Assembly: GCA_947383215.1 (NCBI GenBank)
Contig: CANDCP010000019.1
Span: 1-46,323 of the forward strand
Direction of reading: 5' to 3'
DNA from: an uncultured Roseburia sp.
GTDB lineage: Bacteria; Bacillota; Clostridia; Lachnospirales; Lachnospiraceae
DNA: 46,323 bases
Part shown: positions 39,775-46,323 of the stretch, in pieces
Numbering within the stretch: the stretch's first letter is position 1
Layout: every line of letters starts with the position of its first letter
Notes under the pieces: generated by a model
What the model was told of the DNA's origin: nothing
Seen by the model: the letters and a program-made list of their open reading frames with translations, nothing else
Database searches by the model: none
Made by a program: the position numbers and the translations under genes

Positions 39775-40648
39775 TGGTCTGATCTTCTTTGGAATAATAA
39801 TAGACATGGTCTGAGAGGACTTCCTGTGGCAAAACCTGGGAATCGTTAACCTCTCGGACCATTTTATTTAAGTTTGCGGGAAGAAATTCGGGGTGGTCCG
39901 GAAGCAGGATAACTTCGTGGATGCTGCTGGGCAGAAGATAGAAGCTGTTGTCGATGCGGGAAGAAAAGCTCTCTAAAATTCCGGGATAAAGCATGGCGGC
40001 GGCTCCGTAGAGCTTTTGCGAGTTGCTTAAAATATACATGGGGGAGCCGGTTTCGGGCGCGTCGCGGCGGCCGGGGGTCGGATTGTTCAAAAGAAGCGAA
40101 TTCAGATCGTGGAGCGTAACGGGGAGCAGAGACGGCGTGTTCATAGCCGCCTGACGGCAGAGCGTTTCAAGGTCCGTATTCCAGAGCGCAAGATGCGAGT
40201 TTCGAATCGGGATGGTGGCGTTTTGGTTTGTGGAATTTGGGAGCAGGCAATAAAATACAATTGCGAGATCCAGAAAAGATTTATGAGGAACGTCGTACAG
40301 AAGGTTTTCGTTGAGAGGGGCGCAGATAAGTTTGTAGGCGATGTAGGGGCGGATCTTTTGATAATCCGTGAAAAATGAAGTGTCGATCGTCGTATCCGAT
40401 TTTGTGGAGAGATAGGTGCGCAGCATTTGAGAAAGGATTTTTGAGAGAGGCGTTTGGTTTTGAAGCTGGTTATAGTAGTAGTTCAGATAAAGCGTCGGGG
40501 AGATGTTGCTTTCGTTTTCTAAGACAGTCAGGCCGTCAAGTTGAACATTGTTGTTTTTTTGAACCGGGTAAATGGTGATTTTTGCGTCGCTGCCGAGATT
40601 TTCATAAAAAAAAGAGACGACGCGCTGTTTAAAATCAGAATAGGTCAT
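39758..40648 (-). CDS. DUF5688-like hypothetical protein
   Basis: 296 aa on the minus strand. ATG at 40648 is used because AGGAGG (40655-40660 complement) precedes it; the longer frame from 40738 has no such site. It resembles the DUF5688 proteins common in Lachnospiraceae, with MTYSDFKQRVVSFFYENLG at the start, LYLNYYYNQLQNQTPLSKILSQML, an LLYDVPHKSFLDLAIVFYCLLP segment and a C-terminal half containing MYILSNSQKLYGAAAMLYPGILESFS and FYLLPSSIHEVILLPD. No signal peptide or membrane helix is evident. The family has no established function. The 3' end overlaps glgA head to head by 17 bases with no terminator between them. Confidence 0.75.
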   Translation of the reverse strand: MTYSDFKQRVVSFFYENLGSDAKITIYPVQKNNNVQLDGLTVLENESNISPTLYLNYYYNQLQNQTPLSKILSQMLRTYLSTKSDTTIDTSFFTDYQKIRPYIAYKLICAPLNENLLYDVPHKSFLDLAIVFYCLLPNSTNQNATIPIRNSHLALWNTDLETLCRQAAMNTPSLLPVTLHDLNSLLLNNPTPGRRDAPETGSPMYILSNSQKLYGAAAMLYPGILESFSSRIDNSFYLLPSSIHEVILLPDHPEFLPANLNKMVREVNDSQVLPQEVLSDHVYYYSKEDQTIKIPS

Positions 40649-40719
40649 AAGAATCCTCCTGTGATTGGCATGTGAAACTATTTGTCCGGGGATGGTAAGA
40701 GATATGATTAGAAATGCGC

Positions 40720-40763
40720 GATATTTAAATCCACGCAAGATTTCTGCGTGGATTTAAAATATC
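40720..40763. repeat. Long inverted repeat between potD and the DUF5688-like gene
   Basis: An 18-base arm (40720-40737) pairs with a 19-base arm (40745-40763) with one bulged base and a 7-base loop. On the minus strand no T-tract follows, so it is not a classic terminator. It could attenuate or stabilise pot transcripts or be a protein site. Confidence 0.8.
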
Positions 40764-40826
40764 ATGGCTGCAAAAGAAAAGCAAGGTTTTTGCCGATAAT
40801 TTAGAAAAAATTTACAGATGACAACA

Positions 40827-41876
40827 TTAATTCGATTTTAATTTTTTCCATAGATCGTTGTACAGCTTTGTGGAATCGTCGTCCAAAGAGGATAATACTT
40901 CGCAGTCTTCTAAAACTTCATGCGGCGGAAAGATCGTAGGATCGTTTTGAACTTCTTTATCCAGGGCTTTGTAAACCTCCAGATTTGGGGTCGCATAGTA
41001 GACATATTCAAAGTTTTTCATTGCGACGTCTTTGCGGCATAAGAAGTCAAGGAATTTTTCTGCGTTTTGTGCGTGTTTGCATGTTTTTGGAAGGAACCAG
41101 GAATCGATCCACATGTTAGAGCCTTCCATCGGCACGACATAATCCAGGTCTTTGTTATAAATTTTGGCGGCCGCGGCCTCGCCGGAGTATACAAGCGCCA
41201 TAGCTGCGTTTCCGGCGACCATCTCGTCGGAAGATTCGTCTACCAGATATGCGTATACAAGCGGTTTTTGGTCGATCAGAAGATCGAGAGCCTTCTGCAA
41301 TTCGTTTTCGTCCGTTGTATTTAAGGAATATCCCAGCTTTTTCAGCGGGACCATAAAAGAATCGCGCACCGAATTTTCCATGATAATCTGGCCGGAATAA
41401 TTTTCGTCCCAGAGTACATCCCAGGTATTGACTTCAAAGGCGTCTACCATCTTTGTATTATATAAGATGCCGACAGTTCCAAAAAAATATGGCATGGAAT
41501 ATTTGTTTTCCGGGTCGAAAGCCTTCGAAAATTCAAAATAAGTTTGATCGAGATTTTTTATGCCAGGAATGTTGTCGTAATTCATTTCAAGAACTTCGCC
41601 TTCTCCAATCAGTTTCTGTACCATATAATCAGATGTGCAGGCGAGATCATAGTCGATAGAGCCGGCCTTGTATTTCGTATACATTTCTTCCGGGCTTTCA
41701 TATTCCTCATATTCAACATGAATACCCGTTTCTTCCTCGAACAGTTCCAGCATCTCGGGGTCTAAGTATTTTCCGTAGTTCAGGACGACAAGAGAGTTGT
41801 CGGAGCCGCCGGAGCAGCCGGTCAGTGCGCCAAGCAGGAAAGCGGCGGCAAACGCCGATAAAATTTTACGTTTCAT
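40827..41876 (-). CDS. potD: Spermidine/putrescine-binding lipoprotein
   Basis: 349 aa solute-binding protein of the polyamine ABC transporter. The signal peptide ends in the lipobox LTGC (Cys21), so it is membrane-anchored on the outside. Typical PotD features are VVLNYGKYLDPEMLELFEEETGI, YDLACTSDYMVQKLI, MPYFFGTVGILYNTKMV, MALVYSGEAAAA and the C-terminal NAEKFLDFLCRKD. It is the last gene of the pot operon, 0 bases after potC. Specificity between spermidine and putrescine cannot be told from sequence alone. Confidence 0.95.
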   Translation of the reverse strand: MKRKILSAFAAAFLLGALTGCSGGSDNSLVVLNYGKYLDPEMLELFEEETGIHVEYEEYESPEEMYTKYKAGSIDYDLACTSDYMVQKLIGEGEVLEMNYDNIPGIKNLDQTYFEFSKAFDPENKYSMPYFFGTVGILYNTKMVDAFEVNTWDVLWDENYSGQIIMENSVRDSFMVPLKKLGYSLNTTDENELQKALDLLIDQKPLVYAYLVDESSDEMVAGNAAMALVYSGEAAAAKIYNKDLDYVVPMEGSNMWIDSWFLPKTCKHAQNAEKFLDFLCRKDVAMKNFEYVYYATPNLEVYKALDKEVQNDPTIFPPHEVLEDCEVLSSLDDDSTKLYNDLWKKLKSN

Positions 41877-42662
41877 TTAAGTTCTCCTTTCGTTTATCTG
41901 ATCTTCTCTCGAGCGGTAATTCATTAAGAGAAGAAGAATCAGCGCTATTAAAAACAAAATCGTGGAAAGCGCGTACATTTCCGGTTTGATTCCCTTGCGC
42001 AGTTCCGTATAAATCATTGTGGAAAGCGTATGAATGCCGGCGCCCTTTGTAAAATAAGTAATGGAAAAATCGTCCAGCGACATCGTCATCGCCATAAGAA
42101 AACCGGAAAAAACGCCGGGACGGATATCGGGCCAGACAATTTTATAAAATGCGTAGAGCGGCGTCGCGCCTAAATCCAGAGCCGCCTCATACGTATTCTG
42201 GGACAGGCCGTTTAACTTGGGAAGAACGTTTAGTATCACATACGGAATATTAAACGTAATATGTGCAAGGAGTACGGTGGACATCCCAAGCCTTGTAAAT
42301 CGGACAAATAAGAGCATCAGTGAGATGCCGGTCACAATGTCGGCGTTTAAGAGGGGGATGTTCGTAGCGCCGAGCATAACGGCCTTTCCTTTTTTCCGCA
42401 TGGCGCCGATTCCGATTGCGGCCAATGTGCCAAGAATCGTGGCGATCACCGCCGAGGTCAGCGTGATAAAAATAGTTGTGTAAAAGGCGTTCATAATGCT
42501 TCTGCTCTCAAAGAGCCTGATATACCAGTCGAATGTAAAGCCTCCCCAGCTTACCCGGGATTTGGAGTCGTTAAAGGAGAGTACAATCAGCACGGCGATG
42601 GGCAGATATAAAAATAAAAAAATAAAAATCAGGTAAATTCTCTGTATTCCCTTTTTTACCAT
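41877..42662 (-). CDS. potC: Polyamine ABC transporter permease PotC
   Basis: 261 aa inner-membrane permease with about six hydrophobic segments. Its binding-protein-dependent transport motif, contacting the ATPase, is EAALDLGATPLYAFYKIVWPDIRPGVFSGF. The start overlaps the potB stop by 7 bases. Its N-terminal segment (IYLIFIFLFLYLPIAVLIVLSF) is the first membrane helix. Confidence 0.95.
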   Translation of the reverse strand: MVKKGIQRIYLIFIFLFLYLPIAVLIVLSFNDSKSRVSWGGFTFDWYIRLFESRSIMNAFYTTIFITLTSAVIATILGTLAAIGIGAMRKKGKAVMLGATNIPLLNADIVTGISLMLLFVRFTRLGMSTVLLAHITFNIPYVILNVLPKLNGLSQNTYEAALDLGATPLYAFYKIVWPDIRPGVFSGFLMAMTMSLDDFSITYFTKGAGIHTLSTMIYTELRKGIKPEMYALSTILFLIALILLLLMNYRSREDQINERRT

Positions 42663-43480
42663 ACGGCTGTTCCCTCCGTTTCTTTGGTGTGCGAATTCAT
42701 AAACGCCATACTTGCGATTACGAATACCATAAGGACAATCGAGAGGCCGGAGCCCAGATTCCAGTTCATGCCCTGCATAAAGGACTGTTCAATTACATTT
42801 CCGATTAGAAGCACCTTTCCGCCGCCTAAAAGATCTGAGATTACGAAGGAGGTTAACGCGGGCACGAATACCATAATGACGCCGCTGATAACTCCCGACA
42901 TCGTAAGGGGAACAATAATGCGGAAAAAAACAATCATATTGCTTGCGCCAAGATCTTTTGCGGCCTCGATGACATCGCTGCGGATTCTTACCAGCGAATT
43001 ATAAATCGGCAGTATCATAAACGGAAGGAAATCATATACCATTCCAAAGACGACGGCCGCAGGCGTATTTAAGATACTAACGCCGGAAAATCCGAGGGCC
43101 TGTAAAATGGAGTTGATAATTCCGTTGTTTGACAGCAGCATCTGCCAGGCAAGGATGCGCAGCATAAAATTCATCCACATTGGGAGGACGAAAATAAATA
43201 CGATAAAACTTTGCCGTTTGATCTTCAAGCCGTTTAATATCATTGCCAGCGGATAAGACAAAAGCAGGCAAAGGACGGTGCATTCCAGCGCAAGGCGCAC
43301 GGATAAAAGCAGCGCTTTTAAGTGGATGGGTTCCGCGATGGAGAGAACGTTTTCCAGCGTGAACCGATGCTCCGGCGTCGTAAACGCGTAGTATAAAATC
43401 ATTAAGATCGGCAGGACCGTAAATCCGATGATCCAGACAATGTAGGGGCCGGCGCAGAGCTGCCGTTTTAATTTACGCAT
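42656..43480 (-). CDS. potB: Polyamine ABC transporter permease PotB
   Basis: 274 aa permease. ATG 43480 ([20 protein letters not shown]) is chosen because it begins with a charged residue run before the first helix and lies within the end of potA; the longer frame to 43627 overlaps potA fully. The coupling motif is [29 protein letters not shown]. It overlaps potA by 8 bases and potC by 7. It pairs with PotC to form the membrane channel. Confidence 0.95.
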   Translation of the reverse strand: MRKLKRQLCAGPYIVWIIGFTVLPILMILYYAFTTPEHRFTLENVLSIAEPIHLKALLLSVRLALECTVLCLLLSYPLAMILNGLKIKRQSFIVFIFVLPMWMNFMLRILAWQMLLSNNGIINSILQALGFSGVSILNTPAAVVFGMVYDFLPFMILPIYNSLVRIRSDVIEAAKDLGASNMIVFFRIIVPLTMSGVISGVIMVFVPALTSFVISDLLGGGKVLLIGNVIEQSFMQGMNWNLGSGLSIVLMVFVIASMAFMNSHTKETEGTAVW

Positions 43481-44546
43481 CGAGTCCCACCGCCCTTTCG
43501 TCGCTGGATTCCGGCTTGTGCATAATCTGGATATTAAACGGTATGACCTTAAGACCCACATGCGCGCCAACCGGGAAGAAGCGCGTCGTGTGCACGAGCC
43601 ATTCAAAGCCGTTTGAGAGCACCTCAATTTCGTAGTGAACGCCTTTAAAGATTACGGAGGTGATATCTCCGGAGAGAAAACCTTCGTCGGGCGCGACAAG
43701 CTCAATGTCTTCCGGGCGGATCACGACGTCCACCGGCTGTTTCTGTCCGAATCCCGTGTCTTCGCAGGCATGGCGGATTCCAAGAAAGCTGACTAGCTTA
43801 TCCGCCAGCATGACGCCGTCAATAATATTGCTGTCCCCGATAAAGTCTGCGACAAAGGCGTTGCAGGGCTCGTTGTAGATATCTTCCGGAGAGCCGATCT
43901 GCTGGATGTATCCCTGGTTCATGACGGCGATCGTGTCGGACATGGTAAGCGCTTCCTCCTGATCGTGTGTGACATAGATAAACGTAATGCCAAGCTCATT
44001 TTTCAGCCGGATCAATTCATACTGCATATCCTGACGCAGTTTTAAATCGAGGGCGCCGAGAGGCTCGTCGAGCAGCAGGACTTTCGGTTCATTGACAATC
44101 GCCCTCGCGATGGCGATTCGCTGCTGCTGTCCGCCGCTTAGGGAATCTACGCTGCGGTTTTCGTAGCCGTCGAGATTTACAAGTTTTAGAGCGTATTTAA
44201 TTTTATCGTTGATGTACGCCTTGCTTTTTTTGCTGATTTTCAGGCCGAAGGCAATATTTTCAGCGATCGTCATATGCGTAAATAGCGCGTATTTCTGAAA
44301 AACCGTATTTACTTTTCGTTCGTTTGGAGGAAGCATGGTAATGTCTTTTCCGTCAAACAGAATCTGCCCCGAATCGGGTTTTTCAAATCCCCCAATCAGC
44401 CGAAGCGTCGTCGTCTTGCCGCAGCCGGAGGGACCAAGGAGCGTTAAAAATTTATTTTCATTAAAATATATATTTAAGTCGTCTAAAATTTGCGTTCCGT
44501 TGTAAGACTTTTGAATGTGTTGTAATTCAATTAATTTTTTTCCCAT
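43473..44546 (-). CDS. potA: Spermidine/putrescine ABC transporter ATPase PotA
   Basis: 357 aa ATPase. Walker [10 protein letters not shown] (38-46), the [14 protein letters not shown] signature, Walker [13 protein letters not shown] and the switch His in [11 protein letters not shown] are all intact. A C-terminal TOBE domain follows (about 280-340). AGGAGG precedes ATG 44546. It lies 9 bases after the regulator gene, so all five genes can form one transcript. Confidence 0.95.
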   Translation of the reverse strand: MGKKLIELQHIQKSYNGTQILDDLNIYFNENKFLTLLGPSGCGKTTTLRLIGGFEKPDSGQILFDGKDITMLPPNERKVNTVFQKYALFTHMTIAENIAFGLKISKKSKAYINDKIKYALKLVNLDGYENRSVDSLSGGQQQRIAIARAIVNEPKVLLLDEPLGALDLKLRQDMQYELIRLKNELGITFIYVTHDQEEALTMSDTIAVMNQGYIQQIGSPEDIYNEPCNAFVADFIGDSNIIDGVMLADKLVSFLGIRHACEDTGFGQKQPVDVVIRPEDIELVAPDEGFLSGDITSVIFKGVHYEIEVLSNGFEWLVHTTRFFPVGAHVGLKVIPFNIQIMHKPESSDERAVGLDA

Positions 44547-44555
44547 GTATGCCTC

Positions 44556-45095
44556 CTAAAAACTTGGCGGAGTGGTAACCCATATGAAAATGGCATCGCC
44601 TTTGCCGTTATTTACAATATGATGTTTTTTGCCGGATTTCAGATAGAAAGATTCCCCCTGCTTTACATTGTAGGTCTTTGTTCCGTAGTAAATCCGGACG
44701 CTTCCTTTTAAGATATAACCAAATTCTTCGCCCTCGTGGGGCAGATAGACTTCGGAAGACCCGCCCGGCTTTAAGGTCAGTCTGACGGGTTCCATGGAAT
44801 CCTTTTGCGCGTCGGGAACAAGCCATTCAATCAGGCTGCCGTGCTGCGGATTTTCCTTTTCAAAATAATCTTCGTGTTTAAAAACGATCTGCGCGGGTTC
44901 GTCGTCGGCAAAAAATTCTGCGGGAGTCGTTCCGAGAATCTGGATTACGTCGAGCAGAGTTCCGATGGACGGAGAGGTCAGATTTCGCTCAAGCTGCGAG
45001 ATAAAGCCTTTAGACAGCTCTAAGCGGTCTGCAAGTTCCTGCTGTGTCAGGCCGTTTAACATGCGAAGCTCTTTGATGCGGTGTCCGATATCCAT
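44556..45095 (-). CDS. XRE-family regulator with cupin domain, probable pot-operon regulator
   Basis: 179 aa. An N-terminal helix-turn-helix (about 4-60: IGHRIKELRMLNGLTQQELADRLELSKGFISQLERN) is joined to a C-terminal cupin_2 domain (about 110-175: YLPHEGEEFGYILKGSVRIYYG...ESFYLKSGKKHHIVNNG). This domain pair occurs in regulators next to polyamine transport and breakdown genes (PuuR-like). It is the first gene of the operon and lies upstream of potA. The promoter and an inverted repeat that overlaps its -10 are immediately upstream, consistent with autoregulation. The ligand, possibly a polyamine, is not shown. Confidence 0.9.
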   Translation of the reverse strand: MDIGHRIKELRMLNGLTQQELADRLELSKGFISQLERNLTSPSIGTLLDVIQILGTTPAEFFADDEPAQIVFKHEDYFEKENPQHGSLIEWLVPDAQKDSMEPVRLTLKPGGSSEVYLPHEGEEFGYILKGSVRIYYGTKTYNVKQGESFYLKSGKKHHIVNNGKGDAIFIWVTTPPSF

Positions 45096-45143
45096 ACGAT
45101 CAATTCCTTTCAGAAGAAAATAAAACTAATAATTGATTTGAAG

Positions 45144-45182
45144 TTTAATAATAATAAACACGCTAGATAGTATTATTATCAA
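45144..45182. promoter_or_regulatory. Inverted repeat overlapping the pot-operon promoter, candidate operator
   Basis: ATAATAATA (45148-45156) and TATTATTAT (45171-45179) form 9-base arms across a 14-base spacer, with partly matched flanks (TTTA and TCAA). The right arm covers the -10 of the promoter. The binding protein is likely the cupin regulator, by position only. Confidence 0.4.
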
Positions 45183-45200
45183 TTTGCAGAGAAATGTCAA
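45172..45200 (-). promoter_or_regulatory. Promoter of the regulator-potABCD operon
   Basis: On the minus strand TTGACA (45195-45200), a 17-base spacer and AATAAT (45172-45177). The perfect -35 makes this a strong candidate. Confidence 0.6.
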
Positions 45201-45272
45201 TAGGTTTTGGGGATTTTTTTCAGATTGTGAGAGAATGAAAAAGAAACGTCAAAAGTTGTGGTAAACTATGTA

Positions 45273-45292
45273 GCTCAACGGCGACGTTGAGC
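45273..45292. repeat. Perfect 8-base-pair hairpin
   Basis: GCTCAACG and CGTTGAGC flank the 4-base loop GCGA. It lies downstream of the small minus-strand ORF and could slow or end its transcript, but no T-tract follows in either direction. Confidence 0.6.
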
Positions 45293-45301
45293 AAAGAAGA
45301 G

Positions 45302-45472
45302 TCAGTCTTGCTGTCTTTTTTCGGGTATCGGATAACCGTTTCCCTGCAGATCCGTAGTAATGCTGTCAAGCTGTTGTTCTTTGGAAGGTTTTTTCCGCTC
45401 GTTGACAATGCCGCCTTCCCAGACGCCTTTCGGCATTGTGTGGATTGTTTTATCTTTGTCAGTCGCTTTCAT
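45302..45472 (-). CDS. Small hypothetical protein, 56 aa
   Basis: ATG 45472 has AGGAGG 5 bases upstream (45478-45483 complement) and lies about 40 bases downstream of a candidate promoter. That favours this start over the 81-codon reading that begins at 45547, upstream of the promoter -10. The product starts MKATDKDKTIHTMPKGVWEGG and is rich in charged residues and Gln, with no membrane segment or recognised domain. It may be a real small gene; homologues could not be checked. Confidence 0.5.
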   Translation of the reverse strand: MKATDKDKTIHTMPKGVWEGGIVNERKKPSKEQQLDSITTDLQGNGYPIPEKRQQD

Positions 45473-45518
45473 AGTATCCTCCTGAAATTTTAGTATTAGT
45501 ATTACCAGAAGGGCGGAT

Positions 45519-45547
45519 AATATAAGCAGGGCAGGGGTAAACATCAA
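45519..45547 (-). promoter_or_regulatory. Candidate promoter of the small ORF
   Basis: On the minus strand TTGATG (45542-45547), a 17-base spacer and TATATT (45519-45524). The -35 overlaps the end of the tRNA terminator. Confidence 0.4.
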
Positions 45548-45595
45548 AAAAATCCAGTAAAACCAAGCTCTTACACTTGTCTCTACTGGATTTTT
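45546..45595 (-). terminator. Terminator of the tRNA-Thr gene
   Basis: On the minus strand AAAAATCCAGTA pairs with TACTGGATTTTT (12 base pairs) across a 24-base loop, and the 3' arm runs into seven T. It begins 5 bases after the tRNA. Confidence 0.85.
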
Positions 45596-45600
45596 AGTAA

Positions 45601-45672
45601 GCCGATAATCGGATTCGAACCGATGACCCCTTCATTACGAGTGAAGTGCACTACCTGCTGTGCTATATCGGC
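45601..45672 (-). tRNA. tRNA-Thr (anticodon CGT)
   Basis: 72 bases. Seven-pair acceptor stem GCCGATA/TATCGGC, D arm with GCAC/GTGC, anticodon stem CTTCA/TGAAG around loop CTCGTAA (anticodon CGT, reading ACG) and T arm ATCGG/CCGAT with TTCGAAT loop. The CCA end is not encoded. The gene has its own promoter and terminator. Confidence 0.97.
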
Positions 45673-45694
45673 ATGTCTGTTACTCACCTAGAAC

Positions 45695-45723
45695 ATTATA
45701 TAATTAAAATGAAAATAATGCAA
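45695..45723 (-). promoter_or_regulatory. Promoter of the tRNA-Thr gene
   Basis: On the minus strand TTGCAT (45718-45723), a 17-base spacer and a perfect TATAAT (45695-45700), about 20 bases before the tRNA. Confidence 0.75.
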
Positions 45724-45740
45724 CATTTTTTTTAAAAAAG

Positions 45741-45769
45741 TTGTTCTTTTTTCTGTTTGATGATAAGAT
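45741..45769 (+). promoter_or_regulatory. Weak candidate promoter of the terminal membrane protein gene
   Basis: TTGTTC (45741-45746), a 17-base spacer and TAAGAT (45764-45769). Low agreement, but it is the best spaced pair in the divergent region between the tRNA and the next gene. Confidence 0.25.
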
Positions 45770-45847
45770 GATAAAAAGAGCGGGGGGTCAGAGGGACAAA
45801 ATTCATAAATTCTGGCGCGGATAAATTTAGATTATGTGAGGTTTGGT

Positions 45848-46277
45848 ATGGGCGAAGAGAAAAATAGGGGAACTAAGGAGATAAAGATCAGAGAATTTGT
45901 AGAAACGGCTCAAAAAGGGAGCAGCGTGAAGCAGAAGGCTTCGAGGGCAAAGCGTGAGTACGCGATGAAAAACAGACGTTTTGCGTACAGAGAGTTTTTT
46001 GAGAACAGACAGACGCAGGCGCTTTTCATATATGCCGTATGTGTTCTTGCCGAGATTCTGACCGGCGTCTTTGTGTTTGAGAATCCCGTTGTCTGGGTAT
46101 GCGTTCTTGCGGTGATTGAGACATTGCTTGCGGTGTGTTTTCATCATCTGCCGGTATGGATTCACGCGGCGGTTATCTCAGTGGAAGTGATCGCGGGTAT
46201 CGTTTTTGAGCAACTGTTGTTTGCCGGGGTTCTGGCGTGCTTGTATCTGGCGGCAATTTTTTCACTGCGTTTTATCA
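45848..46277 (+). CDS. Hypothetical membrane protein, 3' end missing
   Basis: The frame opens at ATG 45848, preceded by GAGG (45838-45841), and stays open to the window end. The N-terminal 50 residues are strongly charged (MGEEKNRGTKEIKIREF, then KQKASRAKREYAMKNRRFAYREFF). They are followed by about four hydrophobic segments in the readable part (near ALFIYAVCVLAEILTGVFVF, VVWVCVLAVIETLLAVCF, WIHAAVISVEVIAGIVF, LLFAGVLACLYLAAIF). The codons after 46277 read into adapter sequence and are excluded. No family was recognised. It is divergent from the tRNA gene. Confidence 0.65.
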
Positions 46278-46323
46278 AGATCGGAAGAGCGTCGTGTAGG
46301 GAAAGAGTGTTGCGAGACGTGGG
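46278..46323 (+). other. Illumina TruSeq adapter sequence at the contig end (artefact)
   Basis: The 33 bases 46278-46310 begin AGATCGGAAGAGC and match, from memory, the common TruSeq universal adapter complement in full. The final 13 bases do not continue the standard adapter and may be index or low-quality sequence. This segment should be treated as non-genomic. Confidence 0.95.

Noticed and set aside
45203-45301. Possible small RNA on the plus strand ending in the T-run near 45320
   Set aside because: The only stable structure is an 8-base-pair hairpin, the promoter match is poor, and the T-run lies inside the minus-strand ORF.

Overview
The window looks like the chromosome of a spore-forming, Gram-positive Clostridia of the Lachnospiraceae type. 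It carries spo0A and spoIVB, the clostridial core order asp23-nusB-xseA-xseB-ispA-dxs-tlyA-nadK-argR-recN-spoIVB-spo0A, AGGAGG-type ribosome binding sites, sigma-A-type promoters, and very large secreted proteins built from Big_2, BspA-like LRR and Flg_new repeats with lysine-rich ends. No rRNA, CRISPR array, insertion sequence, phage gene or integrase was seen. No gene-free stretch exceeds 300 bases.

Left part (1-26300): after the 3' end of a YfhO-family membrane protein gene comes a locus that appears devoted to beta-1,3-glucan. It holds three giant secreted proteins. The first (1939 aa) joins a right-handed beta-helix domain to a GH128 endo-beta-1,3-glucanase domain. The second (2654 aa) is a GH81 endo-beta-1,3-glucanase with discoidin-type and CBM6-like modules. 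The third (1959 aa) is another GH128 enzyme with CBM4/9-like and ricin-B lectin modules. Between the first and second lies a three-gene operon joined by two 4-base ATGA overlaps: a YesN-type response regulator, a YesM-type histidine kinase and an extracellular solute-binding protein. No permease or ATPase for that binding protein is present, so it may deliver sugar to a distant transporter or act as a co-sensor for the kinase. Each glucanase gene has its own candidate promoter. Clear terminators follow the first and third; the second is followed by a palindrome and then a terminator.

Middle part (26300-39800): a small hypothetical gene, asp23, then a tightly packed housekeeping operon (nusB, exonuclease VII subunits, isoprenoid genes ispA and dxs, a TlyA-type rRNA methyltransferase, NAD kinase, argR, recN) ending in a terminator. 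It is followed by the sporulation genes spoIVB and spo0A, with a perfect 0A box upstream of spo0A, and a glycogen synthase gene.

Right part (39758-46323), mostly minus strand: a DUF5688-like protein gene that converges on and overlaps glgA, and a complete polyamine transporter operon (xre-cupin regulator, potA, potB, potC, potD). Then come a 56-codon small ORF, a tRNA-Thr(CGT) with its own promoter and terminator, and on the plus strand the start of a membrane protein gene running off the end. The last 46 bases contain an exact 33-base Illumina TruSeq adapter sequence, so the sequence from 46278 onward is almost certainly a library artefact and the true contig ends there.
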